Assembly (NCBI GenBank): GCA_017311315.1
Contig: CM029642.1
Location: forward strand, 18,614,560-18,678,559
Source: Dendrocalamus latiflorus
Lineage: Eukaryota > Streptophyta > Magnoliopsida > Poales > Poaceae
Direction of reading: 5' to 3'
Length of the DNA stretch: 64,000 nt
The translations under genes and the position numbers were made by a program. This document shows positions 45,690-57,862 of this stretch, piece after piece (position 1 is the stretch's first letter; each line of letters opens with the position of its first letter). The notes beneath the pieces were generated by a model. It was not told the origin of the DNA. It searched no databases and saw only the letters and a program-made list of their open reading frames with translations.

Positions 45690-46165
45690 GCCTACACTGA
45701 CGCCGATTGGACTGGGTATCCTGATAGTCGCAAGTCCATCTCGGGCTATGGCATCTTCCTTGGTGACAATCTGATGTCTTGGGCGTCCAAGCGGCAACAT
45801 ACTGTGTCTTGTTCAAGCGCTAAGGCCGCGTATCATGCCGTCCTACAACTCCGTCGCTGCGTCATACTAGCTCCACCAGTTTCTTTTGAAGCTCCAACGA
45901 CCCTTTCAGAAGGCCATGGTCATCTTCTGCGACAATATTAGTGCACTATATCTCTCGACTAACCCTGTTCAACATCAAAAGACAAAACATGTTGAGATAG
46001 ACCTACACTTTGTACGAGAACACATCACTCTTGGTGAAGTCTGCAAGCACCACATCCCCACTCCCACTACGCTGACATCTTCACCAAAAATGGCTCCCGA
46101 CGGCGACCTTCAAGGAATTCTGCTCCACTTTGAACGTCCGACCCGCTCCCATTCCAACTGCAGGG
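45690..46165 (+). pseudogene. Ty1/copia pol 3' fragment (RNase H)
   Basis: The frame to 45941 reads YTDADWTGYPDSRKSISGY, then FLGDNLMSWASKRQ, the start of the copia RNase H domain with its first catalytic Asp. A shift near 45890 leads to IFCDNISALYLSTNP and HVEIDLHFVRE in another frame, ending just before the polypurine tract. The Glu motif (normally SSAEAEY) reads SSAKAAYHA, so the active site is also lost. The reverse transcriptase upstream is missing, so this is a truncated old copy. Confidence 0.85.
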
Positions 46166-46440
46166 GGTGTTAGCTTACCATCCCGTTCCCACTGTGACTG
46201 TTAGCCTACCATCCTGTTTCAAGATGGCGCATGTATCCACATTAGCAATACTTGCTTGTCGCTGCCTGCAAAGGATAGTGCATGTATTCACATTAGCAGT
46301 ACTTGCTTGTCGCTGCCTGCCAAGGATAGTGCAGGCTCAGATTTCTGAAGATTGCAAACATCAAAGTGCGCTAAATTTAGCTATGTTCATGACAAATCAA
46401 GTACAAATACATGCATGCCTTAGCCAAGGATAGTGCAGGC
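46160..46440 (+). mobile_element. Copia polypurine tract and start of 3' LTR
   Basis: GCAGGGGGTG (46161-46170) is a polypurine tract. TGTTAGCTTACC begins at 46168, a normal LTR start. Inside, a unit of about 58 bp (GCATGTATYCACATTAGCAR to AGGATAGTGC) is duplicated in tandem at 46227-46340. The LTR 3' end was not found. Confidence 0.6.
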
Positions 46441-48300
46441 TCAGAGCAGCTCGTAGAGCTCTGCAAAGATTTGATTTTTCTGCACCGGGCAATAGTGCTG
46501 CGAAGGACAAAATCACAAACTTGCAAGTGGATGCCAGAATAATTGATAGGAAGGGAGAGACGAGCTTGTGAGGGAGGGACCCGAACTCCACCAAGCCAAC
46601 GGAGATGTTCCCAGGTCACTCATTTCACATAGGCTGGGTATCGGTTGCTGCAATGTCTTCGCCAATGGACAGGGATGGCAATGGTGCGCGCAGCAACTGT
46701 GCTACCAAAAGAGAATGTGAGTGGAATGGAGGCTTCAGCGCTGCAGTTGTACAAGCTGGTCTTGTGTAGAATAAATCCTGATACTCCACTTGTTCGGTGC
46801 ACATGGTAGCCTTCGATCCAAGCTAAACAAACATTCCATGGTGTTGTTGGCCAAGGGTGCCAAGGATGTGATGTGTGTTATGCACCGGTCGCAGCTACCC
46901 TAGCTGGGTGAGGAAATTTGTCGAACAGGTTACGGGCGGGAGTAGAACGCGCCAACAAACAAAGATCAGGGCCAGGTGTCTTGCCCGCAGAGCAGCGAAG
47001 CACCAAATCTAAGCCAATGAAAGGCTGTTCTCGGCGCCGCCGCCGCCGCCGCCGGTGGTGGCAGGCCGGCAGGAAGCTGCATGCTTTGGTGGCTCGTTCA
47101 TGCCATGTACTTTCAGATTCTCATCTAACCCAATGCCAGAAAGAAAAAAAGGAAACAGAGAGAGAATGATCAGACAGGGGTTCACATCTATCATGTAATG
47201 ATTCGAATCTAAGAAGTGTTCAGGCAAAGATAAAGTGAAGCACTCACGTTTCCTGCTGCTGCTCTCGCGGGTCGTCTCCAACTATCGCCCTTTTTCTTGC
47301 AGCGTCTGTCGAAGTGGAAAAAACGACGAAGAGAACTGATCGTCTCCAACTATCGCCCTTTTTCGTGCAGCGTCTGTATGAATAGTAGCGGTCGGATGTT
47401 GGAGGTGTTTGGTATGACTAGAGTTTTTCGTTTTTGACTCAGCTGATTTAGAAAATAAAAATAAAGCTAGAAAACAGAAAATGAAAAAAAGAAAACTAGA
47501 AAAAAGAACATGAAAAGAAAAACTAGATAAAAAAGGAAAAATAAAAAGAAAAAGAAAACTAGATAAAAAGGAAATGAAAACAAAGAAGAAGCGACAGGGG
47601 CGAGGCGGCGGGACCGCGGGAGGCGGAGGCGGCGCATGTGGTTTTTCCGATCCACCCGAAGCTGCTACAGTACACACAAAGAAACCGGTTGTAGAAACCG
47701 GTGAGTTTGATTGACTCAAACGGCACCAACAACAAGAAGAGAGAAACGTAGTGGGCCTTCCTTCCGTCCATAGGCCCGCAGAAAATAGCCCAGCCGAATT
47801 TGGGCCCAGCCCAAAGGACAGATGGAAAACCCTCAAAAGGACGGAGGTTGCCTGCACGTTTCTGAATTCTGAATGCATTTCATAACAAGAATAAAACGAC
47901 AGAAGATAGGCTACTACAACTGGACATATGCAATTCAGGATTCAGAGAGTTATCGTTACGTCACACCAAATGTTCAAAAGCCTCCTAAAATCGAGAGTCA
48001 AGAACTCCATATCAACTAATATACTGTGCACTCCATTTGCACAGAGGGACACTGGAGGTTTTTACTTCGGACAAAATGCTGAAAACACATCCAGACATGC
48101 AATGCAGTCCGTTTGGTAGGTGTATTTGAACTTGAACCAACGATCAGATGAGTAACTTCGGATACCTCAACTATTTGTCAAAAGAAGAATATGGTCCGAG
48201 AGTAACCATCCTCTTCAAACATCACAAACCAATCAAAATGGCATATGCTTTTGCCTAGACGGAACCGAGAGTCACTAGTGTCAAAAGAAGAATATGGTCA
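46441..48300. other. Non-coding spacer
   Basis: No gene is supported. A (CCG)n tract lies at 47034-47055. GTCTCCAACTATCGCCCTTT and the following about 17 bp occur twice (47273 and 47341, 68 bp apart). A purine-rich low-complexity run lies at 47450-47590. An 18-bp direct repeat AAAAGAAGAATATGGTC lies near 48180 and 48283. Confidence 0.45.
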
Positions 48301-48692
48301 GATGAGCAGTATTTTTTTTAGAATGGCTCACAAATGAGCAGTGGTGAAAACAATTTCGGCCGAATTTCGGTTTTCTCAGCAAGGTCTGCCAAAATTGCAA
48401 AACCGGTAAATTTCGGTTCGAAATTTGGAGTTCAACTAAATTCCTTAACCAATACAAAATAAGTACTATACTTATCTAGCCTAGTGGTAAGGATAGTGCT
48501 TGGAGAGCACTAGTATTGAGTTCAAACCCCAAAACCAACACTACTTTTTTGTTTTTCCATTTCTACTAAAAAAATCAGATTTAAAATTTTTGAACTAATT
48601 TTTTGAGATTTTCCAAAATTTCCAAATTTCGGATTTATTGGTGGGGGGTGAAAAAAATTTTGGAGAAGTTTTCCCTGATGAGCAGTATTTTT
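48301..48692 (+). mobile_element. Insertion with tRNA-like (pol III) boxes and 16-bp direct repeats
   Basis: A perfect 16-bp repeat GATGAGCAGTATTTTT flanks 48317-48676 (48301-48316 and 48677-48692). Inside are TAGCCTAGTGG (48477-48487), a good pol III A box, and GTTCAAACC (48520-48528), a B box, at tRNA-like spacing. No complete tRNA cloverleaf is present. Long, variable TSDs and A/B boxes suggest a SINE, but the boxes lie in the middle rather than at the 5' end. A composite or a decayed tRNA-like relic is possible. Confidence 0.4.
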
Positions 48693-48822
48693 GGTTGGCT
48701 AAGGCGATTGGGAAGAAGAAAAAGTAAATTTCATGCATGTAAATCATTTTCTAGTTGAATTAACAGCGTACATGAGCGTCTTGAAGGATTGGATGAGCTT
48801 ATAATTGATAATAGTACCTTAA

Positions 48823-51800
48823 TTAGATGCAGCTACCAGATGTAGATGCAGAACCGAGGTGGGCTTCTAAGCTCTCTTCATGTTGCTTCGTGTCCTCCTG
48901 GCATGCTTCATCCCTCACCATCTCTCTTTCGAAATCCAGACGAGCTTTGGGAAGTAGACTGGCTGCATTCGTGATGGCAGCCTCCAACGCCTCCACCTCT
49001 TCAATACTCTCACCCCTGCAATCAATAGTGACACGGCACCACCTGAGGGCAGAGAGATGGTGGATTCCAAGACTGAGATCACCGCATGCGGATTGCACCT
49101 CACGTGCTCTGATTCTAAACAAGAGTACTTCGAGTTTTGGCATGGCTCCAGCTTCGAACATCAGGCCCATGGTCCAACACCACAAGTGGAAGACCTTTAG
49201 ATATCCAAATCTGTTGCTGCATACGATGAGGCTTTCCTTAGGGTCAACTCCTCCTGATTGTAATTCCAAATATAGCAAGGTGGGCAAGTCCCCAAGAATC
49301 TGGAGGGTTTCTTGTGTCACTTGATTAACCCTGATGCATAGCAGGGTGAGGTTGGACAGCAAGGCCATCCACTCTGGAATCACTTGGAAACAACAAACAT
49401 TGATGTTTAATTCCCGAAGGAGATGAGTAGGTGGGGACAATGAATCCGAAGGGATGTTAGCAGAACTAGAAGCACCCCTTGAAACGTGCAAACATCTAAG
49501 GTTTGAACTACAGAGTTTGCGAAGCGATGAAGCCAAGATATCTGCGTACATCATCCTATCACTGTGTGAGTCACTGATGTGGAAAACTAGCTGAAGAGTT
49601 CTTAATTTGGTCAAACTGCCCAACTCCTGCAAAGAATTTACTGAGCTTACTTCATACACATTTACTCGTGATAGTTCCTCTAGAGCTTGCATGTTCCCCA
49701 CCCCATCCGGCAACTTTACTTCATTAGCATGTAAACTTTTCAATCTTCGCAGTTTAACAATACTTGCCGGCAATTCTCTTATCCCAGTACGAAGTAGATC
49801 CAACGTTTCCAAATGTTGTAGCTCACCTATTTGTTCTGGAAGATCTGTAATGCCACGTGCTTTAATCCGTAGGTACCTCAACTGAATTAGCCTCCCAATA
49901 TTTCTAAGATCACAATGTTCCAACATCCGATGGCACTCTATATCTAGCACTCGCAAAGCATGCCAGTCTGAAATAGGAGGCATTTGGACACAATAAACAA
50001 ATATGCCAAGGGATCGAACATGAGTAGTAACCACGGATGACATCGCTCTCTCATTTCCTTGGCCGCGGTAGTCAAGTGACAATCGTCGGATTTTATTTTG
50101 CGGCACCAACATATGTCTTTGGTCACCAATGAAAGTGATAAAATTTTCTTCATTTGCCTTGGATATAATGAGATCAAGAATCATATCATGCACACGGCAT
50201 GCCATTGCTTGACCATCGTAGCTCATATTGACTGCTTGGATCATACTTCTATTTATAAGTTCATTAAAATAGTATTCCCCTTCCTCCCTTAAATTTCTCC
50301 CACCATCAACCTTAACAAATCCTTCTGCTATCCACCTACTGACTATACGATGCCTTTCGATCTCATAATCTTCTGGAAACAAACTTAGATATAATAAGCA
50401 AGTTCTTAACTGGAGAGGAAGGTTGTTGTAACTCAAAAATAGTATCTTCTTCATTTCCTCCACATCAGAATTTTTCTCTAGTCCTGAACCAATCGAACTA
50501 AGTACCATTACCCATTCTTCTCTTGCAGATGATTTAGTTGTCAACAAACTGGACATTGTGATGATTGCCAATGGTAAACCACCACACTTTCTTATAATTT
50601 TAGTAGAAACTTCTTTCAGTTGAAGAGGGCATTTGTTTTCTGAGCCAAATATTCTTCTAAAGAATAAACTTTTTGAGTCAGCTTCACTTAGTGGACTTAG
50701 TTCATATATAAGATCTTGGCGAGGGGAGCAACATGACTTGGCAACGGTGGCAATTCTTGTTGTCACTAGTATCCTACTACCACAAGTATTGTCAAGCAAG
50801 GCACATTTAATAATCTTCCATACTTGGGTACTCCATATGTCATCAATTACAATAAAGTACCTATCAAATGAGAGAGAGTATCATTCAATTGAATCATGTT
50901 GATTAAATACATATAAAAAGTAAATCACATAGCTGGTAGCTAAAAGTAATGTTCCAATGTTGAGCTAATTAATTACATATATGTACGTTCATGGAAAGAA
51001 TGTTGAGCATTTCATCCTACCAGTCCAAATAAAATTATATTTAAACATAAATATTCAATTGACCACACATTATAAAGAATTACAGCTCGTTGCATAATAA
51101 CTAAGATGACCGGGAAAATGACCACAAGTCCTATTTAAGATGTTTTCGCACAAGAGGTCCATTAATTGCGGGCATAATGTTACAATTAAATGAAGGTAGA
51201 ATGGCTTGAAATACAAAATAATATTTGAATCCTAGGACGACTTGTAATATGAAACAGAGACTTACCTCTTGTCCTTTAGAAAATCCCTTAGTGCATTAAT
51301 GAGGCATTCCTCATTCCATAACTCAGTACGTGCATCCTCTTGCTTCTTAAATTGAGAGAGAATGGTTCTTAAAATCTTCCTTGCATCGGGTTTTTGGGAC
51401 ACTGAGACAAAAGCCTGGCAATCAAATTGGCCACCAATTTTTTGGTATACTTGGTTAGCTATAGTAGTTTTGCCTAATCCTCCAAACCCCACAATTGAGA
51501 CCACCTTCAACTGCTCCTCCCCATCATTCACCAACTTGATGAGCTCATCCCTGGGAACATCAATACCAACAAGATCGGATGCCTCAGCATAGAGGGCAGG
51601 CAACCGAGGGTCGATCGGCACAATGTTGGTACTACCTGTGTTATCCCCCACATCAGGCTTGTACCTCTTGCGTCGATGGCTTGCCTCAATTATGCGATCC
51701 TTGATCTCTTGAATCTGTTCTACAATCTCATGGTGAGCTCCCAGCTTCTTCACTTTTTCGATGGAGCTGAGGAAGAATCCCATGATGCCACTAGGCTTTT

Positions 51801-52086
51801 CTGGCTCGTGGAAGAGCTGGTGCATGTACTTGTCGATACAATCCTCGATGTCGTAGGCCATCTCCCTCACTTGATTCCTCCACTCCTTCTGTTGTGGGTC
51901 AAGCACCTCCGTGTCAGCCAGCTTCTCTAAGAGAGCGTTCATGCTGCTCAGTTCATCCTTCAAGAAGGTGATGTCACGCTTCATGGCCTTCTGCAGCTTG
52001 AATTCCTCGCCCAGCAACGTGGTGAGCTTGGCAAGGAGGGAGTTCATCACCCCCGTGGCAGCGCTCACCATGATTCCATCCATCAT
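48823..52086 (-). CDS. NLR-2, CC-NB-ARC-LRR immune receptor with an intron at kinase-2
   Basis: Two exons, 52086-51266 and 50860-48823, with a 405-bp GT-AG intron (51265-50861; donor AAGAG|GTAAGT, acceptor TTGATAG). Together they encode 952 residues without a stop. Order: coiled coil with an EDVID-type motif (YDIEDCID, 78-85); NB-ARC with P-loop GFGGLGKTT (200-208), RNBS-A FVSVSQ, kinase-2 YFIVIDDIW directly after the splice (275-283), RNBS-B GSRILVTTR, GLPLAI (368-373) and RNBS-D CLLYLSLFPEDYEI; MHD-position motif VHD (497-499); then LRRs to about 900 and an acidic tail. The start is the first of two ATGs. It is a cytosolic sensor of pathogen effectors, similar to the large grass family with an intron at kinase-2. 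V for M in MHD is common in plant NLRs. It looks functional; its ligand is unknown. Confidence 0.93.
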
Positions 52087-53046
52087 CTACTCTGTTCTTT
52101 GTGTGACGAAACTCATGGACCTGCGCAGAACCTCAAGGTGATTTGTGACTGCGTCAGTGAAGTAGAAGCAAATAAAAGCCAGCATGAAAGCTCAAAGGCA
52201 AATTGAAGCTTGTACCAGACGCCGATGATAGTAGTTTTTCCGAGTATTCTACCTCTCGACAAGACGGCATACTTGTCTGATATCTTTCTTTATCTTTACT
52301 AATTGGAGACTCCTCAAGCGACACGTAATTCCTAGGTGAAAAAAGTCTAGGAATTACCACGTTAATAGAAAAAAATAAAAAGCTAGAAATTCACATATTA
52401 ATAGAGAATGAAAAGATCCAGACCATCAATCTTGTGATCTGAGATATAAAATGATTGTGATGGCTACTTGTAAATATAGTATCATGGGTTGAACGCCTAA
52501 TTTGTATGAATCAAAGTCTAGGGACAATTCATATTGTATACATTACACTCGTGACCGAATCAGACGCATGGACAAAAAATATTGTTCTGGCCGGCCGGCC
52601 GGCTGGTTACATGCATTAAAATTGCATTCGACTCGATCAAGGAAAAGGATTGCCATGTATGTCTTCCAAAGAGATAAAAAATAGTAAGTCCGCATCAAAC
52701 TGGTAAGAAAAGAAATAAATGCTGTATGCAGACAGATACATCAATAAAAGTACACGTTACATGCATGAAGTTGGATACGTTAATATGTAGTATCATATTA
52801 CAAGTGCTAACCATGCATCATCATGATTTGATTTGCTGAGGGGTAAACAAGAGTCAAGACCATGATTTGACAAGTGCAGAGCATCTGGAACGCATTAATA
52901 TATAGAATTATAGTTATATAGGGTATACCAACAAAGCTTGCACAAGGACACCTTTGGTACTCCCATAAGTATGTACTCTTGTATCTTCCTATCGTTCATC
53001 TACTTTAAGATGGGAGGCGACTAAACGAATCTTCCCTATTGGATAT
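52087..53046. other. Upstream region of NLR-2
   Basis: No gene is seen. AT-rich, with GGAATTACCACGTTAATAG near 52350 resembling 34748-34800, and a GGCCGGCCGGCCGG palindrome near 52590. Confidence 0.4.
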
Positions 53047-55005
53047 TGTAATACCTCGGCCTAGCCTGGCCCAACCCGGCCCATGCCGTGCCACATATAA
53101 GAGAGAGACTGGAGGAGGAGGAGGCAAAAGTCGATTTGCTCTCCCAATCCCCCGTGCTCTCCCGATTGCCGCTGCTCCCCTTGTGTCTGCTGCCGTTGCT
53201 CTTCCCCTTGTGCCTGTTGTCGCTGTCTTCCCGTGTGCGCCGCCGTCGACCAACCATCAGCGCCGCCGCTCGTCGTCCTTAGGCACCATCGTTGCTGCAC
53301 CATCGTCACCGTCCCCGTTTCCCCTGTTGCTGCTGCCAGTGCTGCTGCTTCACCTCGCGCGTGTCGCTGCCCTCAGTGCGCCACCCTCGGCAGCCATCGC
53401 CGCTTCCCTAGGCCCAGCAGCACTGTCGTCACCGCCCTCTAGCCGCCACCGTCGCCGCTTCCCTGCTGGGTGAGGAAGTGAGGAAGGAGGCGCGGGAGGA
53501 GCCATCCGAGCGAGGAAAAAGAAAGAAGGGGAAGGGAGCCGTTGGCGTGAAGAGAAAAGGAAGAGGAAGCAAGCGCCGACGCTGGGAGGAAAAGAAAGAG
53601 GAAGGAAAAAGAAAAGAAAGGAGAGCGTCGGCCGAAGGAAAAGGAAAGTAAAAAAAGAAAGAAAGAAAAGAAAAGGAGAGAGAGAAGGATGAGAGGAAAA
53701 GAAAGAAAGAAAAAGAAAAGAGGAAGAAAAGAGAGAAGGAAAAAGGAGGAAGGAGAAGAGGGAGGCTGATCTGCGGCCAAATCTGCCCGATCCGGTTGAG
53801 AAAAAGGAAGGCAATGTCCCGATCCGGTCATTTAGGGCCAGGGTAACGCCTCGAAGAACTCTCCTTTAAGTTTATTCACTAAGTCGTGCACAGATTTATA
53901 TGCTGATGCTTAGAGTGGCTACATGGGATCATTTAGGTATCATTCATTCTCCGAGGTGTTCAGAATACTGAGGAGGTGTTATGGGCAAATGCAATTGAAG
54001 TTTAATCAAGGAAGGGAAGAGATTGCATTTAGGGTTCACCGACTCAGGGGAGGTTGGTGACGGAGTTGTGGTGAGAGGGAGCTCGATTGGATGGTTCTAG
54101 TGAGTGGTGAGGAGTGACACATAGCTCTCTGTGAAGGAAATTGAGTTATAAAGGCGTGGAGAGGCGGTGGGAGCAGTGTGGCGGTTCGGGTGTCACCGAC
54201 GCGAGGAAGGAAGAGATGGCGAGAGCTTACCACAGCAGTGAGCATGCTAGCGAGGTGGAAAATAGCTTCTGTAGGAGTTGGTGAGGAGTGACAATAGCTG
54301 GTACGGTTGGTGCGCGTGTATCGGATGGGGAAGGTCGAGCTGCGGTGGGAGAGGCACGTGGGTCAAACGGTGCTCTGTGCGAGGACGGTAGAGTAAGGTT
54401 GGCTAGGGTAATGAGCGACTAAGCGGTGGGACCGGCTGACAGCAGTTGGCAGGGCAGGTGAGAACGACCGGGGATGACGCCACAAAAGAATTCAAAAGTT
54501 TTGAATTTTTTAGGATGTTTCAGTGACTGTTGTTGCCTGTGCTACACATGCACGGTGAGGACGCATCGACCGGCCAGCAGCGAGCACGGCTAGTAGTGCA
54601 TGCAGCATGCGGCGATAGCGCAGCTACCACGCTGAGGTGGTCTCGGCCATGCGTGACGTGATGGGAGCCTCATTCTCTGCTCCCATCAAAGAAGGCGACA
54701 CCCTCCGCGACGGCGACCTGCCTTGCCTGGCGCACGGAGACGACGCGAGGGAGGGCGGCGCACCACACCGATGGCGCTCACGCCCCCGCAGTGACCATGG
54801 CGTCACGCACACCAGCGGTAGTGGCGCCTCAGAAACCTGAGATGGGTTTAGGGAGAGAGAAATAAACTCTTACCTTTTGGAGAAATTTTGTGAACGTGGG
54901 GAGTTAGATCACGTGCTACTGGGTATAAATACGCAAGGAGTAGATCCTATTTTTCTGGGGTTTTCTGTTTTGGCATTTCCTTGGATTTTCGAATTGAGGG
55001 TATTA
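53047..55005 (-). mobile_element. Ty3/gypsy LTR region (3' LTR, minus strand), probably composite
   Basis: On the minus strand the LTR starts near 55005 (TATAATACCCTC, close to the usual TGTAATACCC), directly after a polypurine tract. At the left end the plus strand also starts TGTAATACC (53047), so two LTRs in opposite directions may be joined. The interior contains GC-rich and purine-rich low-complexity blocks (53100-53760; 54540-54830) with open frames but no domain, plus the 40-bp motif shared with 40761-40800. Confidence 0.45.
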
Positions 55006-55200
55006 TAGATGTCCCCCCTAAGAAAAAGATTCATCCTCGAATCGTGATGGAAAGTAGGGAAGTTGGAATAGTGCAAAATAGTTATAGAATTACCTCATGT
55101 AGAAAAGGTAATGTTACTTTTTCGCACATACAAGACTTTAATTCCCAAGTAGCTTCCAGTTCAATTTGATGAGACCAAAGGACCTTCACATAAGGAATAG
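55006..55200 (-). pseudogene. Ty3/gypsy pol 3' end and polypurine tract
   Basis: The minus strand reads PYVKVLWSHQIELEATWEL (55194-55138), the C-terminal signature of gypsy integrase/chromo-type tails (VKVLW...EATWE). It runs to a stop near 55083. It is followed by CTTAGGGGGGACATC (about 55025-55011), a polypurine tract, and then the LTR. The rest of pol is missing to the right. Confidence 0.65.
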
Positions 55201-55234
55201 TTTTCCTACTTAACTGGCGTTCTGAACACTCTAA

Positions 55235-55510
55235 GGGCATCTGTAGTGTATGAAAATAGAGGGTCTTAAACTACCTTAAGGTCAACCTTATACATTACAG
55301 GGGTGACCTTAAGCAGACTATAAGCAAAAAAGACTTGAGGCTGGTCCTCAAACTAAAGACCTGGCCACAAGCATTAAAATACAATTTTTCTTTATCTGCC
55401 GAGTGAGACCATCTTAAGGCCCCTTGGGTTATATACATTAAAGCGTCGGCCTTAAGGTTTAGATGGGACCCACCTTAAGGCCCCTTGGGTTATATACACT
55501 ATGGATGCCC
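55235..55510. mobile_element. MITE with GGGCATC ends
   Basis: This 276-bp element has ends GGGCATCTGTAGTGTAT and, inward from the right, GGGCATCCATAGTGTAT. A TTAAGGCCCCTTGGGTTATA unit is duplicated inside. No clear TSD, so the superfamily is open. Confidence 0.65.
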
Positions 55511-56370
55511 TGTGATCGTTTCAGCTTCAGCTTCTGGCTTCCGGCTTATTTTTCACTATTCATAAATTTCATCTTTTTCTGAACTTTTAGCTTTTTGTTA
55601 AGCTTTTTGGCCGGTTCTTTTTTTCCCGTATTCGTTTGTATTATACGTAATGGGCTAACATATTTTTTTATATTTTTTTAAATTTTTTTAAATTTAATTA
55701 TGCTAAATAAGTTTCTGTCAGCTACATTGTTTTTTCAGCCAGCTACAGTGCTTTTTAGCCATAAGCCACTCAAAATAAGCCTAAGATGTGAATTGGACAT
55801 GAAACAACAGTCAAGTTTTCAGAAACCTCTAAGAATTAGATCAAGATCCTTAAAATATTTTCTTAATATGGAGATATGAAAGATATTATGAACACCAGAA
55901 AGTGAAGTTGACTGCATGAATAAAAAAAGGTGACCCGCGAGTCTAACCAGGCGATTTTGGAATCACTAGATCATTGTGGCTGCATGCATTACAAGAAGAA
56001 ATGCATATTTTTCTACATGTCAGTACTACCGAGAGAGACTGCCTCGGGCAGGTTGCTTGTAAGATAAAGGTGAAGAAAGCACTGTAAAAATTCTCATCAG
56101 ACCGGAGCTCTAATTTTGGCCGGTACACAGCGGAATGGCCGAAATGTCCAGAATTTAGGCCGGTACAAGATTAATGCATTTGTATTCCGGTTTGCCTAGT
56201 GGAATGTAACATTTCGTCTATTAAAACCGAACAGAATTGACACGCTTGATTTGCAGTGCGAGACAGGCTGTTCGTCGTCTGTGTGATCCGCGCTTTTTGT
56301 CGTGGCCCGTACAAAAGAGCAAGACATTGCAGCCAATGTCTTGCAGGTAATCACTGTCCCATCTCACTAC
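55511..56370. other. Spacer
   Basis: No gene is seen. 55515-55790 contains AGCTTCAGCTTCTGGCTTCC and AGCTTTTTGGCC motifs similar to 34050-34210, an old MITE relic. Confidence 0.4.
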
Positions 56371-56613
56371 GAGCAAGGCAAATAACATAGCCTTCAGCTG
56401 GCTGTATGGACACTTATAGCTCACTTATCAATCTATTTATATAGTAGTTTACAGCCAGCTGAAGGCTGTATGACCCACTCCTTTCTCTCATAAAGTTTCT
56501 TAGTTCTTGTGCTTCAGCTAGCTGTAAACTTACAGCCCATCTCTCTTCTCTCTCCTCCTCTCTCTCCTCCACTCAGCATACAGCCTACTAACAACCTCTT
56601 ATTATACTTGCTC
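56371..56613. mobile_element. MITE with GAGCAAG ends
   Basis: This 243-bp element has ends GAGCAAGGCAAATAA and, inward from the right, GAGCAAGTATAATAAGAGG. The interior has inverted CAGCTGGCTGTA / TACAGCCAGCTGAAGGC stems. The 9-bp flanks TCTCACTAC and TAGGACTAC agree at 6 of 9 positions, so a MULE-type MITE is possible but not proven. Confidence 0.55.
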
Positions 56614-57459
56614 TAGGACTACTGTGCCTGGCAGTGCAGTAGCCCGTAGGCACTAGCTCAGCAGCTGCAGCAGTACAAAAATTCGGCCGAGGATACGGCA
56701 AAGTTATGACGGGCTTATGGGCATGCATGCTCGACTGGACTGCGTTTCGTGGAGAATCTAATCTCGGAGCGTAGCGTGCGTTTTGTAGTAATTACTTGAG
56801 ATGGGCCGTGGGCAGGTGAGAACGGACCGTGGATTCGCGCGCGCGCCGAGCCGCCGTGCGGTTGGGCCGCGCGTACTACGGTCGCTCGCAGCGCGCGGCA
56901 CAGGCCGCTTTCCGTGAGGACGAGCTGAGCCACGCCACGCGGATGTATTGCCCGACCCGACTCCTGGGGAAACTTGACGCTCGCGCGGGTGGGCTGGACG
57001 CTGGAGGCCTGCAGGCTGCAGTGGACCGTGGACACGTTTGGGGTAGGGCCTATGCCCCCAACGGTTGTACTGCCCACCATGGGTGTATAGTCTGAAGCTG
57101 GGGCAGCTGGCTGTCCTTCCCTATTAAGTACTCAAGACAAGAAATAGCTACGTTTCAAAAGGAAAAAAGGGGTGCATAAATATAATTTCTAATGCAAACA
57201 TGCTAGCCGATAAATGTAAAATTTAGAACATGAATTTGGATAGTGCAGAAGGGCTACAGTTTAAAGTAATAAGTCAATCGTACATTCGTACTGTCGAGTT
57301 ACAAGCCGGGCAAGTCACAACTAACGTCCCTACCAGGAGATCGAACTTAAGGACGGCAAAAGCAGCGTTCCAATTACTATTTGTTGCCTTGCTGGGTTTC
57401 AATTCCTGGCTAGCCAATGATTGGCACTGTGGACGTCACATTATTGAAGCGTTCCAGAA
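56614..57459. other. Spacer, 3' flank of the UGT pseudogene
   Basis: No gene is supported. 56820-57090 is GC-rich with domainless open frames on both strands. Confidence 0.4.
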
Positions 57460-57862
57460 TTAGGCTGGGCCCACGATACTTGGAGAGAACTCCACGATGT
57501 TGCTGTCCGAGCTGCCGCCTTCGCTCATGGCCTTCTTCGCCTTCCCCCTCCAATCCGCAGCTCTCCTCCCGTACTCCTCGCTCCTCTCCCCTTCCATCAC
57601 CTCCCTCACGCACCTCTTCACCTCCTCTTCCTCACCACCCCTTCTCCGTCCGCCGCACCCGCACGTCCACGCGCCACACATCCTGAATGTACTTGGCGTT
57701 CGTCGACTGGTCCGACCACTGCGGCATTGCCACCATCGGCACGGCGGTGCTGAGCGCCTCCACTGTCGAGTTCCACCCGCTGTGCGTCACGAAGCACCCG
57801 ACGGCATGGTGGACCAGCACCTCCATTTGCGGGCACCACGGCACGATAAGCCCCCTCGTCTT

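Noticed and set aside
31127..52086. NLR-1 and NLR-2 as a sensor-helper pair
   Set aside because: Known paired NLR genes are usually head to head and close; these are tail to tail, 15 kb apart, with different exon plans and no integrated decoy domain seen.
53039..53831. Several frames of 130-154 residues on both strands
   Set aside because: Purine-rich and GC-rich low-complexity sequence in a gypsy LTR region.
56829..57095. GC-rich frames near 57 kb as another UGT exon
   Set aside because: No UGT motif in any frame, and the UGT C-terminus is already complete at about 57460.
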